Shown: in pieces, positions 18,453-27,234 of the stretch
Position numbering within the stretch: the first letter of the stretch is position 1
Layout: each line of letters opens with the position of its first letter
Assembly: GCF_023571765.1 (NCBI RefSeq)
Contig: NZ_JAMJXC010000006.1
Span: 124,001 to 188,000, forward strand
DNA length: 64,000 nt
DNA from: Xanthobacter aminoxidans
GTDB lineage: Bacteria; Pseudomonadota; Alphaproteobacteria; Rhizobiales; Xanthobacteraceae
Direction: 5' to 3'
Program-made: the position numbers and the translations under genes
Notes under the pieces: generated by a model
Databases searched by the model: none
What the model saw: only the letters and a program-made list of their open reading frames with translations
What the model was told of the DNA's origin: nothing

Positions 18453-18473
18453 ATCGACGAAAATCGTCAGTGT
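18453..18473. promoter_or_regulatory. Second TetR-type operator, before the RND operon
   Basis: ATCGACGAAAATCGTCAGTGT contains the dyad GACGA/TCGTC and the half site ATCGTCAGT also found at 17773-17781. It is about 40 bp before the membrane-fusion gene, so it can overlap that promoter. Confidence 0.6.
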
Positions 18474-18513
18474 TAAGTTCGTATTCCGCAGGCCCGAGCC
18501 ACAGGATCGTCCC

Positions 18514-19746
18514 ATGCCCCGCCTCGCCGTTCCGATCCGATCCGGCCGCCACCTGAAGGGGATGGCCGCGCTGCTCCTTGCCGGGTCCGCCTTGCTGATT
18601 GCCGGCTGCGGGCAGGAAAACCCCGCCAACGCCGGCGAGGCTCCCGCGTCCCGGGAAGCCACGCTCGCCCGGCCGGTGCAGGTCACGACCGTGAGCTTCC
18701 GGCCGCGGCAGACGCAGAAGAGCTTCGTCGGCGTGGTCCGCGCCCGCCGCGAGATCGACCTCGCCTTCCGGGTGGGCGGCAAGGTGGTGCAGCGGCTGGT
18801 GGAGGTAGGCGACCGCATCGAGCCCGGCACCGTGGTGGCGCGCCTCGACAGGGAAGACCTCAAGCTGGAGCTGGAAAGCGCCAAGGCGGAGATGCAGGCG
18901 GCCACCGCCAACCTCGCCCAGACCACCACCGAGGACACCCGCTATCGCGCGCTCACCGCCAAGGGCGCCGCCTCCAACGCCGACCTCGACCGCAAGTCGC
19001 TCGCCAAGGACGAGGCCGTCGGCCGCCTCGAACGGGCCAAGCGCTCGCTGGAGCTGGCGGAGAACCGCCTGTCCTATGCCGACCTCGTCACCGATGCGGC
19101 CGGCGTCGTCGTCGCGACCTCGGCAGAGCCGGGGCAGGTGGTGGCCTCGGGCCAGACCATCGTGCGTGTCGCCCGCCTCGACGAGAAGGAAGCGCTGGTC
19201 TCCCTTCCCGAGACCGCCCTTGCCGACGCCCGCACGGCCGATGCGGTCGTCACCCTCTGGGCCGATCCCGGCCGGCGCATTCCCGCCCGCCTGCGGGAGC
19301 TGTCGCCGCAGGCCGACGCCACCTCCCGCACCTATCCTGCCCGCTTCACGCTGGACGGGGCGGACGAGACCGTGGCGCTGGGCATGACCGCCACCGTGAC
19401 GCTCCGCCCCAAGGACCAGCAGCAGGTGGCGCGCCTGCCGCTCTCCGCGCTCATCGATCGCGGCCACGGCCCGCAGGTGTTCGTGGTGGATGGCGCGACC
19501 CATGCCATCGTCGCCCGCCCGGTGGAGATCGCCGCCTATACGGGGGATGAGGTGCTGCTCTCCGGCGGTGTGGCGCCGGGGGATGCGGTGGTCATCCTCG
19601 GGGTCCAGACGCTGCTGCCCGGCCAGAAGGTGCGCACCGTTCAGGCCCCCTCCGTGACCGAGGTCGCCGAGCGCCTGCCGTCGGTCGAAACCCGCCGCGC
19701 ACAGGCACCGGCCGGCGCTTCCACCCTGGCGGAGCAGCGGCCGTGA
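18514..19746 (+). CDS. RND efflux periplasmic adaptor (membrane-fusion) lipoprotein
   Basis: A 410-residue HlyD/AcrA-type adaptor linking the RND pump to an outer-membrane channel. It has a lipoprotein signal (LLLAGSALLIAGCGQ). The usual order of domains follows: beta-barrel start (RARREIDLAFRVGGKVVQRLVEVGDRIEPG, biotinyl-lipoyl half), an alpha-helical hairpin (residues ~110-175), the second lipoyl half (ATSAEPGQVVASGQTIVRVA), the barrel, and a membrane-proximal domain. The stop overlaps the start of the pump gene (GTGA), so the two are translationally coupled. No outer-membrane factor gene is adjacent. Confidence 0.92.
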   Translation: MPRLAVPIRSGRHLKGMAALLLAGSALLIAGCGQENPANAGEAPASREATLARPVQVTTVSFRPRQTQKSFVGVVRARREIDLAFRVGGKVVQRLVEVGDRIEPGTVVARLDREDLKLELESAKAEMQAATANLAQTTTEDTRYRALTAKGAASNADLDRKSLAKDEAVGRLERAKRSLELAENRLSYADLVTDAAGVVVATSAEPGQVVASGQTIVRVARLDEKEALVSLPETALADARTADAVVTLWADPGRRIPARLRELSPQADATSRTYPARFTLDGADETVALGMTATVTLRPKDQQQVARLPLSALIDRGHGPQVFVVDGATHAIVARPVEIAAYTGDEVLLSGGVAPGDAVVILGVQTLLPGQKVRTVQAPSVTEVAERLPSVETRRAQAPAGASTLAEQRP

Positions 19747-22700
19747 GCACCGCCGGCTCTTCCCCGGACGGCGCCTCGCGCTTCAATCTTTCGCGCTGGG
19801 CCATCACCCATCGCGCGCTGACCCTGTTCGCCATCCTGCTGCTCGGCGCGGCGGGGGCCTATTCCTATTTCAACCTCGGCCGCGCCGAGGATCCGTCGTT
19901 CACCATCAAGGTCATGGTGGTGCAGGCCGCGTGGCCCGGCGCGACCGCCTCCGAGATGCAGGCGCAGGTCGCCGATCCCATCGAGAAGAAGCTGCAATCC
20001 CTGCCGCACCTCGACCGGGTGGAAAGCTATTCGCGCCCCGGCGTCTCCTTCGTGCAGGTCTTCCTGCGGGACAACACGCCGGCGAAGGAAGTGAAGGACC
20101 TCTGGTACCAGGTGCGCAAGAAGGTCTCCGACGTGCGCGGCGACCTTCCCGCCGGCGTCATCGGGCCGGGCTTCGACGACGAATATGGCGACGTCTATTC
20201 CGCCCTCTACATCCTGAGCGGGCAGGGCGCGGCGCCGGCCGAACTGAAGCGGCAGGCGGAACTCATCCGCCAGCGCCTGCTCCGCGTGCCCAACGTGGAG
20301 AAGGTGGACCTCATCGGCGAGCGGCCGGAGAAAATCTACATCGAGTTCTCCCACGCCCGCCTCGCCAATCTCGGCATCACCCCGCAGCAGCTGTTCGACA
20401 GTGTGGCCCGGCAGAATGCGGTGGTGGCGGGCGGCGCGGTGGATACCCGCTCCGACCGCATCAATTTGCGCGTCACCGGTGCCTTCACCGGCGTCGAGGC
20501 CATCGCCGAGGTGCCGGTGGCGGTGAACGGCGCGCTGCTGCGCCTCGGCGACATCGCCACCGTCCGGCGCGGTTATGAGGACCCGCCTTCCTTCCTCATG
20601 CGCCAGCACGGGCTGCCGGCGCTGGGCATTGGCGTGTCCATGGCGCAGGGCGCCAACATCCTCACGCTGGGCGAAGGGCTTAAGGCCGCCATGGCCGAGG
20701 CGACCGCCGAGCTGCCCCACGGTATCGACGTGACGCAGGTGGCCGATCAGCCGCACATCGTCGGCGAATCGGTGGGCGAGTTCCTGAAGACCTTCCTCGA
20801 AGCCCTCGTCATCGTGCTGGTGGTGAGCTTCCTGTCTCTGGGTTTCCGCACCGGCATCGTGGTGGCGCTCTCGGTGCCCCTCGTGCTCGCCATCGTCTTC
20901 CTCATCATGTTCTCGGCGGGCATGGACCTCCACCGCATCACCTTGGGCGCGCTCATCATCGCCCTCGGCCTGCTGGTGGACGATGCCATCATCGCCATCG
21001 AGATGATGGTGGTGAAGATGGAGGAGGGCTGGGACCGCATGTCCGCCGCCACCTTCGCCTGGACCTCCACCGCCTTCCCGATGCTCACCGGAACGCTGGT
21101 GACGGCGGCCGGCTTCCTGCCGGTGGGCTTCGCCAAGTCCTCCTCGGGCGAATATGCCGGCGGCATCTTCTGGGTGGTGGGCATCGCCCTCATCGCATCC
21201 TGGTTCGTGGCGGTGATCTTCACCCCCTATCTCGGTACGGTGCTGCTGCCGGACATGAAGAAGGCGGGCGGGCATCACGAGATGCACGACGGCCGGCTCT
21301 ACCGGATGCTGCGCGGCACGCTGGAATTCTGCCTGCGCCACCGCTTCATGGTCATCGGGACGACGGTCGTGATGTTCGCCGGGTCCGTGGTGGCCTTCGG
21401 CTTCGTGCAGCAGCAATTCTTCCCCACCTCCACCCGGCCGGAGCTATTCCTGGAGGTCCGCCTGCCCGAAGGCACCTCAATCACCGTCACCGAGGCGACG
21501 GCGAAGAAGGCGGAGGCTCTCGTGGGCGAGGACCCCGACGTCGCCACCAGCACCACCTATGTGGGCCGCGGCGCGCCCCGCTTCTGGCTCGGCCTCAATC
21601 CGGTGCTGCCCAATCCGAACTTCGCTCAGATCGTCATCGTGGCGAAGGACGTGGCGGCCCGCGAGCGGCTGAAGGCCCGGCTCGACGCCGAGCTGGCCGA
21701 GGGCGCGCTCTCGGAAGCGCGGGTGCGCGTGGACCGCTTCGTGTTCGGCCCGCCGGTGGGCTTCCCGGTGCAGTTCCGCGTGGTGGGGCCGGACCCCATC
21801 GCGGTGCGCGACATCGCCGAGAAGGTGCGCCTGGTGATGGCATCGGACGCGGACATGATCGACCCGCACCTCAATTGGGGCGAGCAGGTCAAGTCCATCA
21901 CCCTGACCGTCGATCAGGACCGCGCACGCGCGCTCGGTACCTCGCCGCGCGACATCGCCGAGACGCTGCAGACCCTCCTTCAGGGCTACGCCATCACCCA
22001 ACTGCGCGAGGGAAACCTGCTCATCGACGTCATGGCGCGCGCCGTGCCGGAAGAGCGGGTGGACCTCGAACACCTCGCCGCCCTCACCGTGACCACCCGC
22101 AACGGGCTGGCCGTGCCGCTCGGACAGGTGGCGCGCATCGGCTATGCCCATGAGGAGCCGATCCTCTGGCGGCGCGACCGCGACCTCGTGCTCACCGTGC
22201 GTGGCGACGTGCGCGACGGCGTGCAGCCGCCTGACGTGACCACCCGCCTCCTGCCCAAGCTGGCGCAGCTCAAGGCCGAGCTGCCGCCCGGCTATCGCAT
22301 CGAGACCGGCGGCTCCATCGAGGAAAGCGCCAAGGCCAATGCCTCGCTGGCGGCGGTGTTCCCGGTGATGATCATCGTCATGCTCACGCTGCTGATGATC
22401 CAGCTGCAGAGCTTCTCGCGCCTTGCCCTGGTGCTGGCGACGGCGCCCCTCGGCCTCATCGGCGCGGCGGCGGCATTGCTCATCGCGCATCGGCCGTTCG
22501 GCTTCGTGGCGCTGCTCGGGCTCATCGCGCTGGCCGGCATGATCATGCGCAACACGGTGATCCTGGTGGACCAGATCGACCACGATATCCGCGACGGGGC
22601 GACACCCCACCACGCCATCGTCGAGGCGACCCTGCGCCGGGCGCGGCCCGTGGTGCTCACGGCGCTGGCCGCCGTGCTTGGCATGATCCCGCTGGCGGAG

Positions 22701-22862
22701 AGCGTGTTCTGGGGGCCGATGGCCGTCACCATCATGGGCGGCCTGCTGGTGGCGACCGTGCTCACTTTGCTGGTGGTCCCGGCGCTCTACGCCACCTGGT
22801 TCCGCGTGAAGGTGACGGACGAGGAGACCGCGCCGTCCGCGCTGCCGCAGCCGGCGGAATGA
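19743..22862 (+). CDS. RND efflux pump permease (AcrB/MdtB-like)
   Basis: A 1039-residue proton-driven inner-membrane transporter of normal RND length, with twelve expected membrane segments and two large periplasmic loops. Proton-relay acidic residues are visible in membrane segment 4 (ALIIALGLLVDDAIIAIEMM), and the second half repeats the layout (LIALAGMIMRNTVILVDQI). The N-terminal loop contains the family segment PGATASEMQAQVADPIEKKLQSLP. It starts with GTG overlapping the adaptor stop by 4 bp. Substrates cannot be told; the sequence is of the drug/solvent (HAE) rather than metal type, as the charged metal-relay segment of HME pumps is missing. Confidence 0.93.
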   Translation: MSTAGSSPDGASRFNLSRWAITHRALTLFAILLLGAAGAYSYFNLGRAEDPSFTIKVMVVQAAWPGATASEMQAQVADPIEKKLQSLPHLDRVESYSRPGVSFVQVFLRDNTPAKEVKDLWYQVRKKVSDVRGDLPAGVIGPGFDDEYGDVYSALYILSGQGAAPAELKRQAELIRQRLLRVPNVEKVDLIGERPEKIYIEFSHARLANLGITPQQLFDSVARQNAVVAGGAVDTRSDRINLRVTGAFTGVEAIAEVPVAVNGALLRLGDIATVRRGYEDPPSFLMRQHGLPALGIGVSMAQGANILTLGEGLKAAMAEATAELPHGIDVTQVADQPHIVGESVGEFLKTFLEALVIVLVVSFLSLGFRTGIVVALSVPLVLAIVFLIMFSAGMDLHRITLGALIIALGLLVDDAIIAIEMMVVKMEEGWDRMSAATFAWTSTAFPMLTGTLVTAAGFLPVGFAKSSSGEYAGGIFWVVGIALIASWFVAVIFTPYLGTVLLPDMKKAGGHHEMHDGRLYRMLRGTLEFCLRHRFMVIGTTVVMFAGSVVAFGFVQQQFFPTSTRPELFLEVRLPEGTSITVTEATAKKAEALVGEDPDVATSTTYVGRGAPRFWLGLNPVLPNPNFAQIVIVAKDVAARERLKARLDAELAEGALSEARVRVDRFVFGPPVGFPVQFRVVGPDPIAVRDIAEKVRLVMASDADMIDPHLNWGEQVKSITLTVDQDRARALGTSPRDIAETLQTLLQGYAITQLREGNLLIDVMARAVPEERVDLEHLAALTVTTRNGLAVPLGQVARIGYAHEEPILWRRDRDLVLTVRGDVRDGVQPPDVTTRLLPKLAQLKAELPPGYRIETGGSIEESAKANASLAAVFPVMIIVMLTLLMIQLQSFSRLALVLATAPLGLIGAAAALLIAHRPFGFVALLGLIALAGMIMRNTVILVDQIDHDIRDGATPHHAIVEATLRRARPVVLTALAAVLGMIPLAESVFWGPMAVTIMGGLLVATVLTLLVVPALYATWFRVKVTDEETAPSALPQPAE

Positions 22863-22909
22863 TGCCCTTCGACTGAATCAAGACGCGCCCCGACGCCCCC
22901 CGGGGCCGT

Positions 22910-22963
22910 CCGCCCCGCCCGTTCCCGGCAACGCCCCCGCCGCGGACGGGCGGGGCGGTTTTT
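22910..22963 (+). terminator. Terminator after the RND operon
   Basis: CCGCCCCGCCCG (22910-22921) and CGGGCGGGGCGG (22947-22958) pair over 12 G/C pairs with a 25-nt loop and are followed by TTTTT. It ends the tetR-RND operon and lies 24 bp from the convergent HdeD-like gene. Confidence 0.75.
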
Positions 22964-22986
22964 CGTCCCGGATGGTGCGCCGCGAC

Positions 22987-23568
22987 TCAGTTCTTCTTGT
23001 CGCGCAGGGCGAGGCCGAACATCAGCGTGCCGACGCCGTTGACGATGAGGTCCACGCCGAGGAACAGGCCGAGGATGTAGACGGAGTTCACCGGCCAGCG
23101 GGCGATGATGATGAGTCCCAAAAGCAGGGTGACGATGCCGGACACCACGATCCAGCCCCAGCCCTTGCCGTGCTGGGAGCCGAAGCCGGCGAAGACGCGG
23201 AAGATGCCTTCGACGGCGAGCGCCACGCCGATCATCAGCGTGAGCACGCCGGCGCCGAGCAGCGGATTGTACATCATCAGGCCGCCCGCCACGACGTAGA
23301 GCAGGCCCGCCAGCAGCCAGTAGAAGAAGCGTCCCCAGCCCTGCACCCGGAAGGCGTGGATGACCTGCACCACGCCGCCCACCAGAATCAGCGCGCCCAC
23401 ATAGAGGACGGTGACGACCGTGGAGGCGAGCACATGGGCGAGGGCGACGAAGCCGAGCACGATGAAGGCGATGCCGAGCACCGCGAACCAGCCCCAGCTC
23501 GCGCGTATGGCGTGCAGCTGGTCGGCGACGGCGGAAGCGGGGGTGGGCGCAGATGCAGGCGTGGACAT
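22987..23568 (-). CDS. HdeD family membrane protein (DUF308)
   Basis: A 193-residue protein with six hydrophobic segments arranged in three repeated hairpins (for example GWFAVLGIAFIVLGFVAL, FYWLLAGLLYVVAGGLMM and IVTLLLGLIIIARWPV). This is the HdeD/DUF308 layout. In E. coli HdeD is an acid-resistance membrane protein of unknown mechanism. The gene is single, bounded by terminators on both sides. A role in acid or general stress is inferred from the family only. Confidence 0.87.
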   Translation of the reverse strand: MSTPASAPTPASAVADQLHAIRASWGWFAVLGIAFIVLGFVALAHVLASTVVTVLYVGALILVGGVVQVIHAFRVQGWGRFFYWLLAGLLYVVAGGLMMYNPLLGAGVLTLMIGVALAVEGIFRVFAGFGSQHGKGWGWIVVSGIVTLLLGLIIIARWPVNSVYILGLFLGVDLIVNGVGTLMFGLALRDKKN

Positions 23569-23633
23569 GGGCCTCTCCTGTCAGCTTGATCGCTGCGGGG
23601 CCATCATATCGAAGCGGAACGTCACGCACAGTG

Positions 23634-23667
23634 GTCTTGGGCTCCGGCAGATTGCGGAGCCCAAGAC
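23634..23667. repeat. Perfect 13-bp inverted repeat
   Basis: GTCTTGGGCTCCG and CGGAGCCCAAGAC are exact reverse complements around GCAGATTG. It lies between the HdeD-like gene and the L,D-transpeptidase gene, about 65 bp upstream of the HdeD start. It could be a stem-loop in the HdeD leader or an operator; there is no U-tract next to it. Confidence 0.7.
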
Positions 23668-23691
23668 CGAGGCCGAACGGCCCTCAAACGC

Positions 23692-23720
23692 AAAACGGCC
23701 CGGCGTGGGCCGGGCCGTTT
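23692..23720 (-). terminator. Terminator after the L,D-transpeptidase gene
   Basis: AAACGGCCCGGC and GCCGGGCCGTTT form a perfect 12-bp hairpin with loop GTGG. It is 34 bp after the transpeptidase stop. A/T runs on both sides make it usable in both directions. Confidence 0.65.
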
Positions 23721-23754
23721 CGGTCAGGTCTTTTCCCCGTGGGGGGCTCTGCGC

Positions 23755-24948
23755 TCAGCGCTGGGCTGCGGGCTTGCCGGCCGAAGCGGTGGAAACCGGT
23801 GCCGGAGCGGCATTGGCCTGGGGGGCCGAGCTGCCCTTGGGGAGAATCACCACCTTGGTGCCCACCTTGGCGCGGTCGTAGAGGTCTTCCACGTCCGCGT
23901 TCAGCATGCGGAAGCAGCCGGACGACACGAACTTGCCGATGGTCTGCGGCTCGTTGGTGCCGTGAATGCGGTAGACGGTGCCGCCGAGATACATGGTGCG
24001 CGCGCCGAGCGGATTGCCCGGGCCGCCGGCCATGAAGCGCGGCAGGTAGGGCTGGCGCTGGATCATCTCGGACGGCGGGCGCCAGTCGGCCCATTCCTTC
24101 TTCGCCGTGATCTTCTCGGTGCCGGCCCAGGTGAATCCTTCGCGGCCCACGCCGATGCCGTAGCGGACGGCCTTGCCGCCGCCGAGCACGAAGTAGAGGT
24201 AGGTGTTCGGCGTATCGATGACGATGGTGCCGGCCGGCTGGGTGGTCACGTAATCCACCGTCTGGCGGCGGAAGCGCTCGGGCACGGGCTCGGTCGGATC
24301 GACATTCTCGATGCGGGGGCCGGACGGCGCCTCGGTGGTGCCGGGCACCACGGCGGAGTTGGGGCCGTACGTACCCGCCGGAGCCGGCGCGTTGTTCAGG
24401 CTGGCATAGAGCGCATCCTGATCCACCGCGCCGCGGCCGGAGCCGGAATAGCCGGGCTGCTGCTGGCCATAGGCCGGCTGCTGGGGCTCATAGGCGGTGG
24501 GGGTCGCCTGGCGACCGTAGAGGTCGGGCGCAGAATTGTAGACCGGCTGGCCGCCATAGGCCTGCTGACCCTGCGCCGGAACGGCGGTCGGGTAGGGACC
24601 GGGATCGGGGGCCACTGCAACAGGGCCGCCGGGCGCGGGCTGCGGATAACCCTGCTGCGCCGGCTGGGGATAGGCCTGCTGGGGATAGGCCTGACCCGGC
24701 GCGGGAAGCTCCGTGCGCTCCACCTGATCGCGGCGCACCGGGGCCTGCTGGCGCGCATAGGGGTCCGAATAGCCGGGAGGCGCCTCGCCATAGCCACCGA
24801 CAGGCGCGGGCGGGAGCGTGCCGGTAGCATCGTCCTGCTGCCCGCCGGGCAGGCTGTAGTTCGGGCCACCGTACGGCCCCTGGGCGAAGGCCGGAGCGGC
24901 AAGAACGCACGCGCCGACGGCGGCGAGGAGGGTGTTGCGAAGGGTCAT
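23755..24948 (-). CDS. L,D-transpeptidase (YkuD/ErfK domain) with long low-complexity linker
   Basis: A 397-residue exported enzyme that forms 3-3 cross-links in peptidoglycan or attaches proteins to it. A signal peptide (MTLRNTLLAAVGACVLAAPAFA) is followed by about 190 residues rich in Gln, Pro, Tyr and Gly with irregular YPQ/PAQQGYPQP-type repeats. The C-terminal YkuD domain (residues ~240-375) has the active-site HGTNEPQTIGKFVSSGCFRM with catalytic His and Cys. The signature is complete. The linker could span or bind peptidoglycan; alphaproteobacteria rely heavily on such enzymes. Confidence 0.92.
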   Translation of the reverse strand: MTLRNTLLAAVGACVLAAPAFAQGPYGGPNYSLPGGQQDDATGTLPPAPVGGYGEAPPGYSDPYARQQAPVRRDQVERTELPAPGQAYPQQAYPQPAQQGYPQPAPGGPVAVAPDPGPYPTAVPAQGQQAYGGQPVYNSAPDLYGRQATPTAYEPQQPAYGQQQPGYSGSGRGAVDQDALYASLNNAPAPAGTYGPNSAVVPGTTEAPSGPRIENVDPTEPVPERFRRQTVDYVTTQPAGTIVIDTPNTYLYFVLGGGKAVRYGIGVGREGFTWAGTEKITAKKEWADWRPPSEMIQRQPYLPRFMAGGPGNPLGARTMYLGGTVYRIHGTNEPQTIGKFVSSGCFRMLNADVEDLYDRAKVGTKVVILPKGSSAPQANAAPAPVSTASAGKPAAQR

Positions 24949-25168
24949 GCTTGAGGTGTTAACCGTGAAACGTGACGAAATTGGAAACGGGTCGCGGAAA
25001 AATTTGGCCCGTCCGGCGGTAACTTGTTCCAGCTTTGCAGCTCTTGTCCTGAAACGCCTTTAGGCCTGCAAGAGATCCCCGGCAATGCGAGATTCCCGGT
25101 GGCTCGCGATCGTGATCGCACTGTGGCGCGCGGGGCATAGGTCGCGGGCTTGAATGCCTGTCGGTAAG

Positions 25169-25190
25169 GATATAAAGATATCTTTATGTC
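25169..25190. promoter_or_regulatory. Palindromic operator overlapping the start of the SahR-like gene
   Basis: ATAAAGATATCTTTAT (25172-25187) is a perfect 16-bp palindrome. Extending it by three bases on each side to 25169-25190 keeps ten of eleven pairs. The ATG of the ArsR-type gene (25186) lies inside it. A winged-helix repressor sitting here would block the start of its own operon and of metF-metH. Confidence 0.75.
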
Positions 25191-26205
25191 AGATCGGTCT
25201 ACGCCCGCAGCTTCATCCTTCGCCGCCGTCCTCGAGGGCCTCAAGGCCGCCGGGGAGGATACGCGCCTGCGTCTCGTCGCGGTGCTGGGGGAGGCTGAGC
25301 TCACCGTCTCCGATCTCACTGAAATCCTTGGCCAGTCGCAGCCGCGCATTTCCCGCCACCTCAAGCTCCTGGCCGATGCCGGGCTGGTGGACCGTCACCG
25401 GGAGGCCAGCTGGGTCTTCTACCGCCGCGCGTCGGAGGGGCCGGGCGGGCGAATCGCCCGGAGCCTGCTCGACCTGCTCGACCGGGACGATCCGGTTCTC
25501 GTCGGCGACCGGGCGCGGCTGGAGGCGGTGCGCGCCGCCCGCGCCGCGGCCGCGCAGGGTTATTTCGCGGCCCATGCCCGCCAGTGGGATGAGATTCGCC
25601 GCCTGCATGTGCCGGAGGCGGCGGTGGAAGCCGCCGTGCGCCGTGCGTTCGCGGGTACGCCCGTCCGCGCGCTGCTCGATCTTGGTACCGGCACGGGGCG
25701 GATGCTGGAGCTGTTCGCGCCCGACATCGAGCGCGGCATGGGCGTCGATCTCTCCCCGGACATGCTGGGCGTCGCCCGTGCCAATCTGGAGCGCGCGGGC
25801 GTGCGCAACTGCCTGCTGCGTCAGAGCGACATCTATGCCGTCCCGGTCCCGCGCGACGCGTTCGATGCCGTGATCGTCCATCAGGTGCTGCACTATCTCG
25901 ACGACGGCAGCCGCGCGCTGAAAGAAGCGGCGCGGGTGCTGGCGCCGGGCGGCCGGTTGCTGGTGGTGGACTTCGCCCCCCACGGCCTCGAATTCCTGCG
26001 CGAGGCCCATGCCCACCGCCACCTCGGCTTCGATCGGGCGACGGTGGAGGGCTGGCTCGCCGCCGCGGGCCTTGAGCTCGTCTCCTTCGACACCCTCACC
26101 CCCGATGGTGGCGCCGGCGACGGCCTCACCGTCTCGCTCTGGCTCGCCCGCGATCCGCGTTACGTGGTGGCCGACGCCGACCTCGCCCACAGGGAGATTG
26201 CCTGA
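25186..26205 (+). CDS. ArsR-type regulator fused to a SAM-dependent methyltransferase domain (SahR-like)
   Basis: A 339-residue protein with an N-terminal ArsR winged helix (residues ~12-85; LTVSDLTEILGQSQPRISRHLKLLADAGLV) and a class I methyltransferase fold (motif I LLDLGTGTGRM at residues 163-173, then GVDLSPDM and DAVIVHQVLHYL). Such fusions in front of metF/metH are known as SahR-like regulators, which sense S-adenosylhomocysteine and control the methionine cycle. The gene overlaps metF by one base (TGATG). A clear Shine-Dalgarno is lacking at proper distance: AAGGA lies 15 bases upstream. Whether the second domain still methylates anything is unknown. Confidence 0.87.
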   Translation: MSDRSTPAASSFAAVLEGLKAAGEDTRLRLVAVLGEAELTVSDLTEILGQSQPRISRHLKLLADAGLVDRHREASWVFYRRASEGPGGRIARSLLDLLDRDDPVLVGDRARLEAVRAARAAAAQGYFAAHARQWDEIRRLHVPEAAVEAAVRRAFAGTPVRALLDLGTGTGRMLELFAPDIERGMGVDLSPDMLGVARANLERAGVRNCLLRQSDIYAVPVPRDAFDAVIVHQVLHYLDDGSRALKEAARVLAPGGRLLVVDFAPHGLEFLREAHAHRHLGFDRATVEGWLAAAGLELVSFDTLTPDGGAGDGLTVSLWLARDPRYVVADADLAHREIA

Positions 26206-27146
26206 TGACCACCCCCGCTCCCAGTCCCGCCGCGGCGCCCGTGCGGGCCAGCCGGGAGATGGACCGGCCGCCGGTGAATGTCTCCTTCGAGTTCTTCCCG
26301 CCCAAGACCGAGGAGATGGAGAAGACCCTCTGGGCCTCCATCCACCGGCTGGCGCCCCTGTCCCCGAGCTTCGTCTCCGTCACCTATGGCGCGGGCGGCT
26401 CCACGCGTGAGCGCACCCATGCGACGGTCGCGCGCATCGTGAAGGAGACGGACCTTCATCCGGCGGCGCACCTCACCTGCGTCGGGGCCAGCCGGGCCGA
26501 GATCGACGACGTGGTGCGCGCCTACAAGGATGCCGGCGTGAAGCACATCGTCGCCTTGCGCGGCGATCCGGCGACCGGCGTCGGGACGAAGTACGAGCCG
26601 CATCCGGACGGCTACCCCTATGCCTGTGACCTCGTGGAAGGCATCCGCCGCATCGGCGATTTCGAGGTGTCGGTCTCGGCCTATCCCGAGAAGCACCCGG
26701 AAAGCGCGAACCTCGATGCGGACATCGATTATCTGAAGGCCAAGGTGGACGCCGGCGCCACCCGCGCCATCACCCAGTTCTTCTTCGAGAACGACGTCTA
26801 TTTCCGCTACCTCGACAAGGTGCGCGCCAGGGGCATCGACATCCCCATCCTGCCCGGCCTGCTGCCGGTGACGAACTTCAAGCAGGCGTCGAACTTCGCC
26901 ACCCGCACCGGGGCGAGCGTGCCCGCGTGGCTGCTGAAGCGGTTCGAGGGGCTGGACGACGATCCCGAGACCCGCAAGCTCATCGCCGCTGCCGTGGCGG
27001 CGGAGCAGGTGACGGACCTCGTTGATCGCGGTGTCACCGATATCCATTTCTATACCCTGAACCGCGCCGACCTCGTCTACGCCATCTGCCACCTGCTCGG
27101 GCTGCGCCCGGATGCAGCGCCGGCGGTGCAGGCGATGGTGGTCTGA
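26205..27146 (+). CDS. metF: Methylenetetrahydrofolate reductase
   Basis: MetF reduces 5,10-methylene-THF to 5-methyl-THF using FAD and NADH, giving the methyl donor for MetH. The 313-residue product has the family start [11 protein letters not shown] with the catalytic Glu, then [37 protein letters not shown], and the FAD/folate-side segment [13 protein letters not shown], ending with [12 protein letters not shown]. It is translationally coupled to the SahR-like gene by a TGATG overlap and is followed by metH after 88 bp, forming a methionine-cycle operon. Confidence 0.96.
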   Translation: MTTPAPSPAAAPVRASREMDRPPVNVSFEFFPPKTEEMEKTLWASIHRLAPLSPSFVSVTYGAGGSTRERTHATVARIVKETDLHPAAHLTCVGASRAEIDDVVRAYKDAGVKHIVALRGDPATGVGTKYEPHPDGYPYACDLVEGIRRIGDFEVSVSAYPEKHPESANLDADIDYLKAKVDAGATRAITQFFFENDVYFRYLDKVRARGIDIPILPGLLPVTNFKQASNFATRTGASVPAWLLKRFEGLDDDPETRKLIAAAVAAEQVTDLVDRGVTDIHFYTLNRADLVYAICHLLGLRPDAAPAVQAMVV

Positions 27147-27234
27147 GCGCGACGCCATTCCCGCCGGCGCGGTGCGCCGGCCTGTCCTTCACGGAGGCGC
27201 GCGACCGCGTCGCCCCGAGCCTCGAGACCGCCCC

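Noticed and set aside
27147..27234. SAM or cobalamin riboswitch before metH
   Set aside because: The 88-bp gap is too short and lacks conserved elements. Control by the SahR-like regulator upstream explains the operon better.
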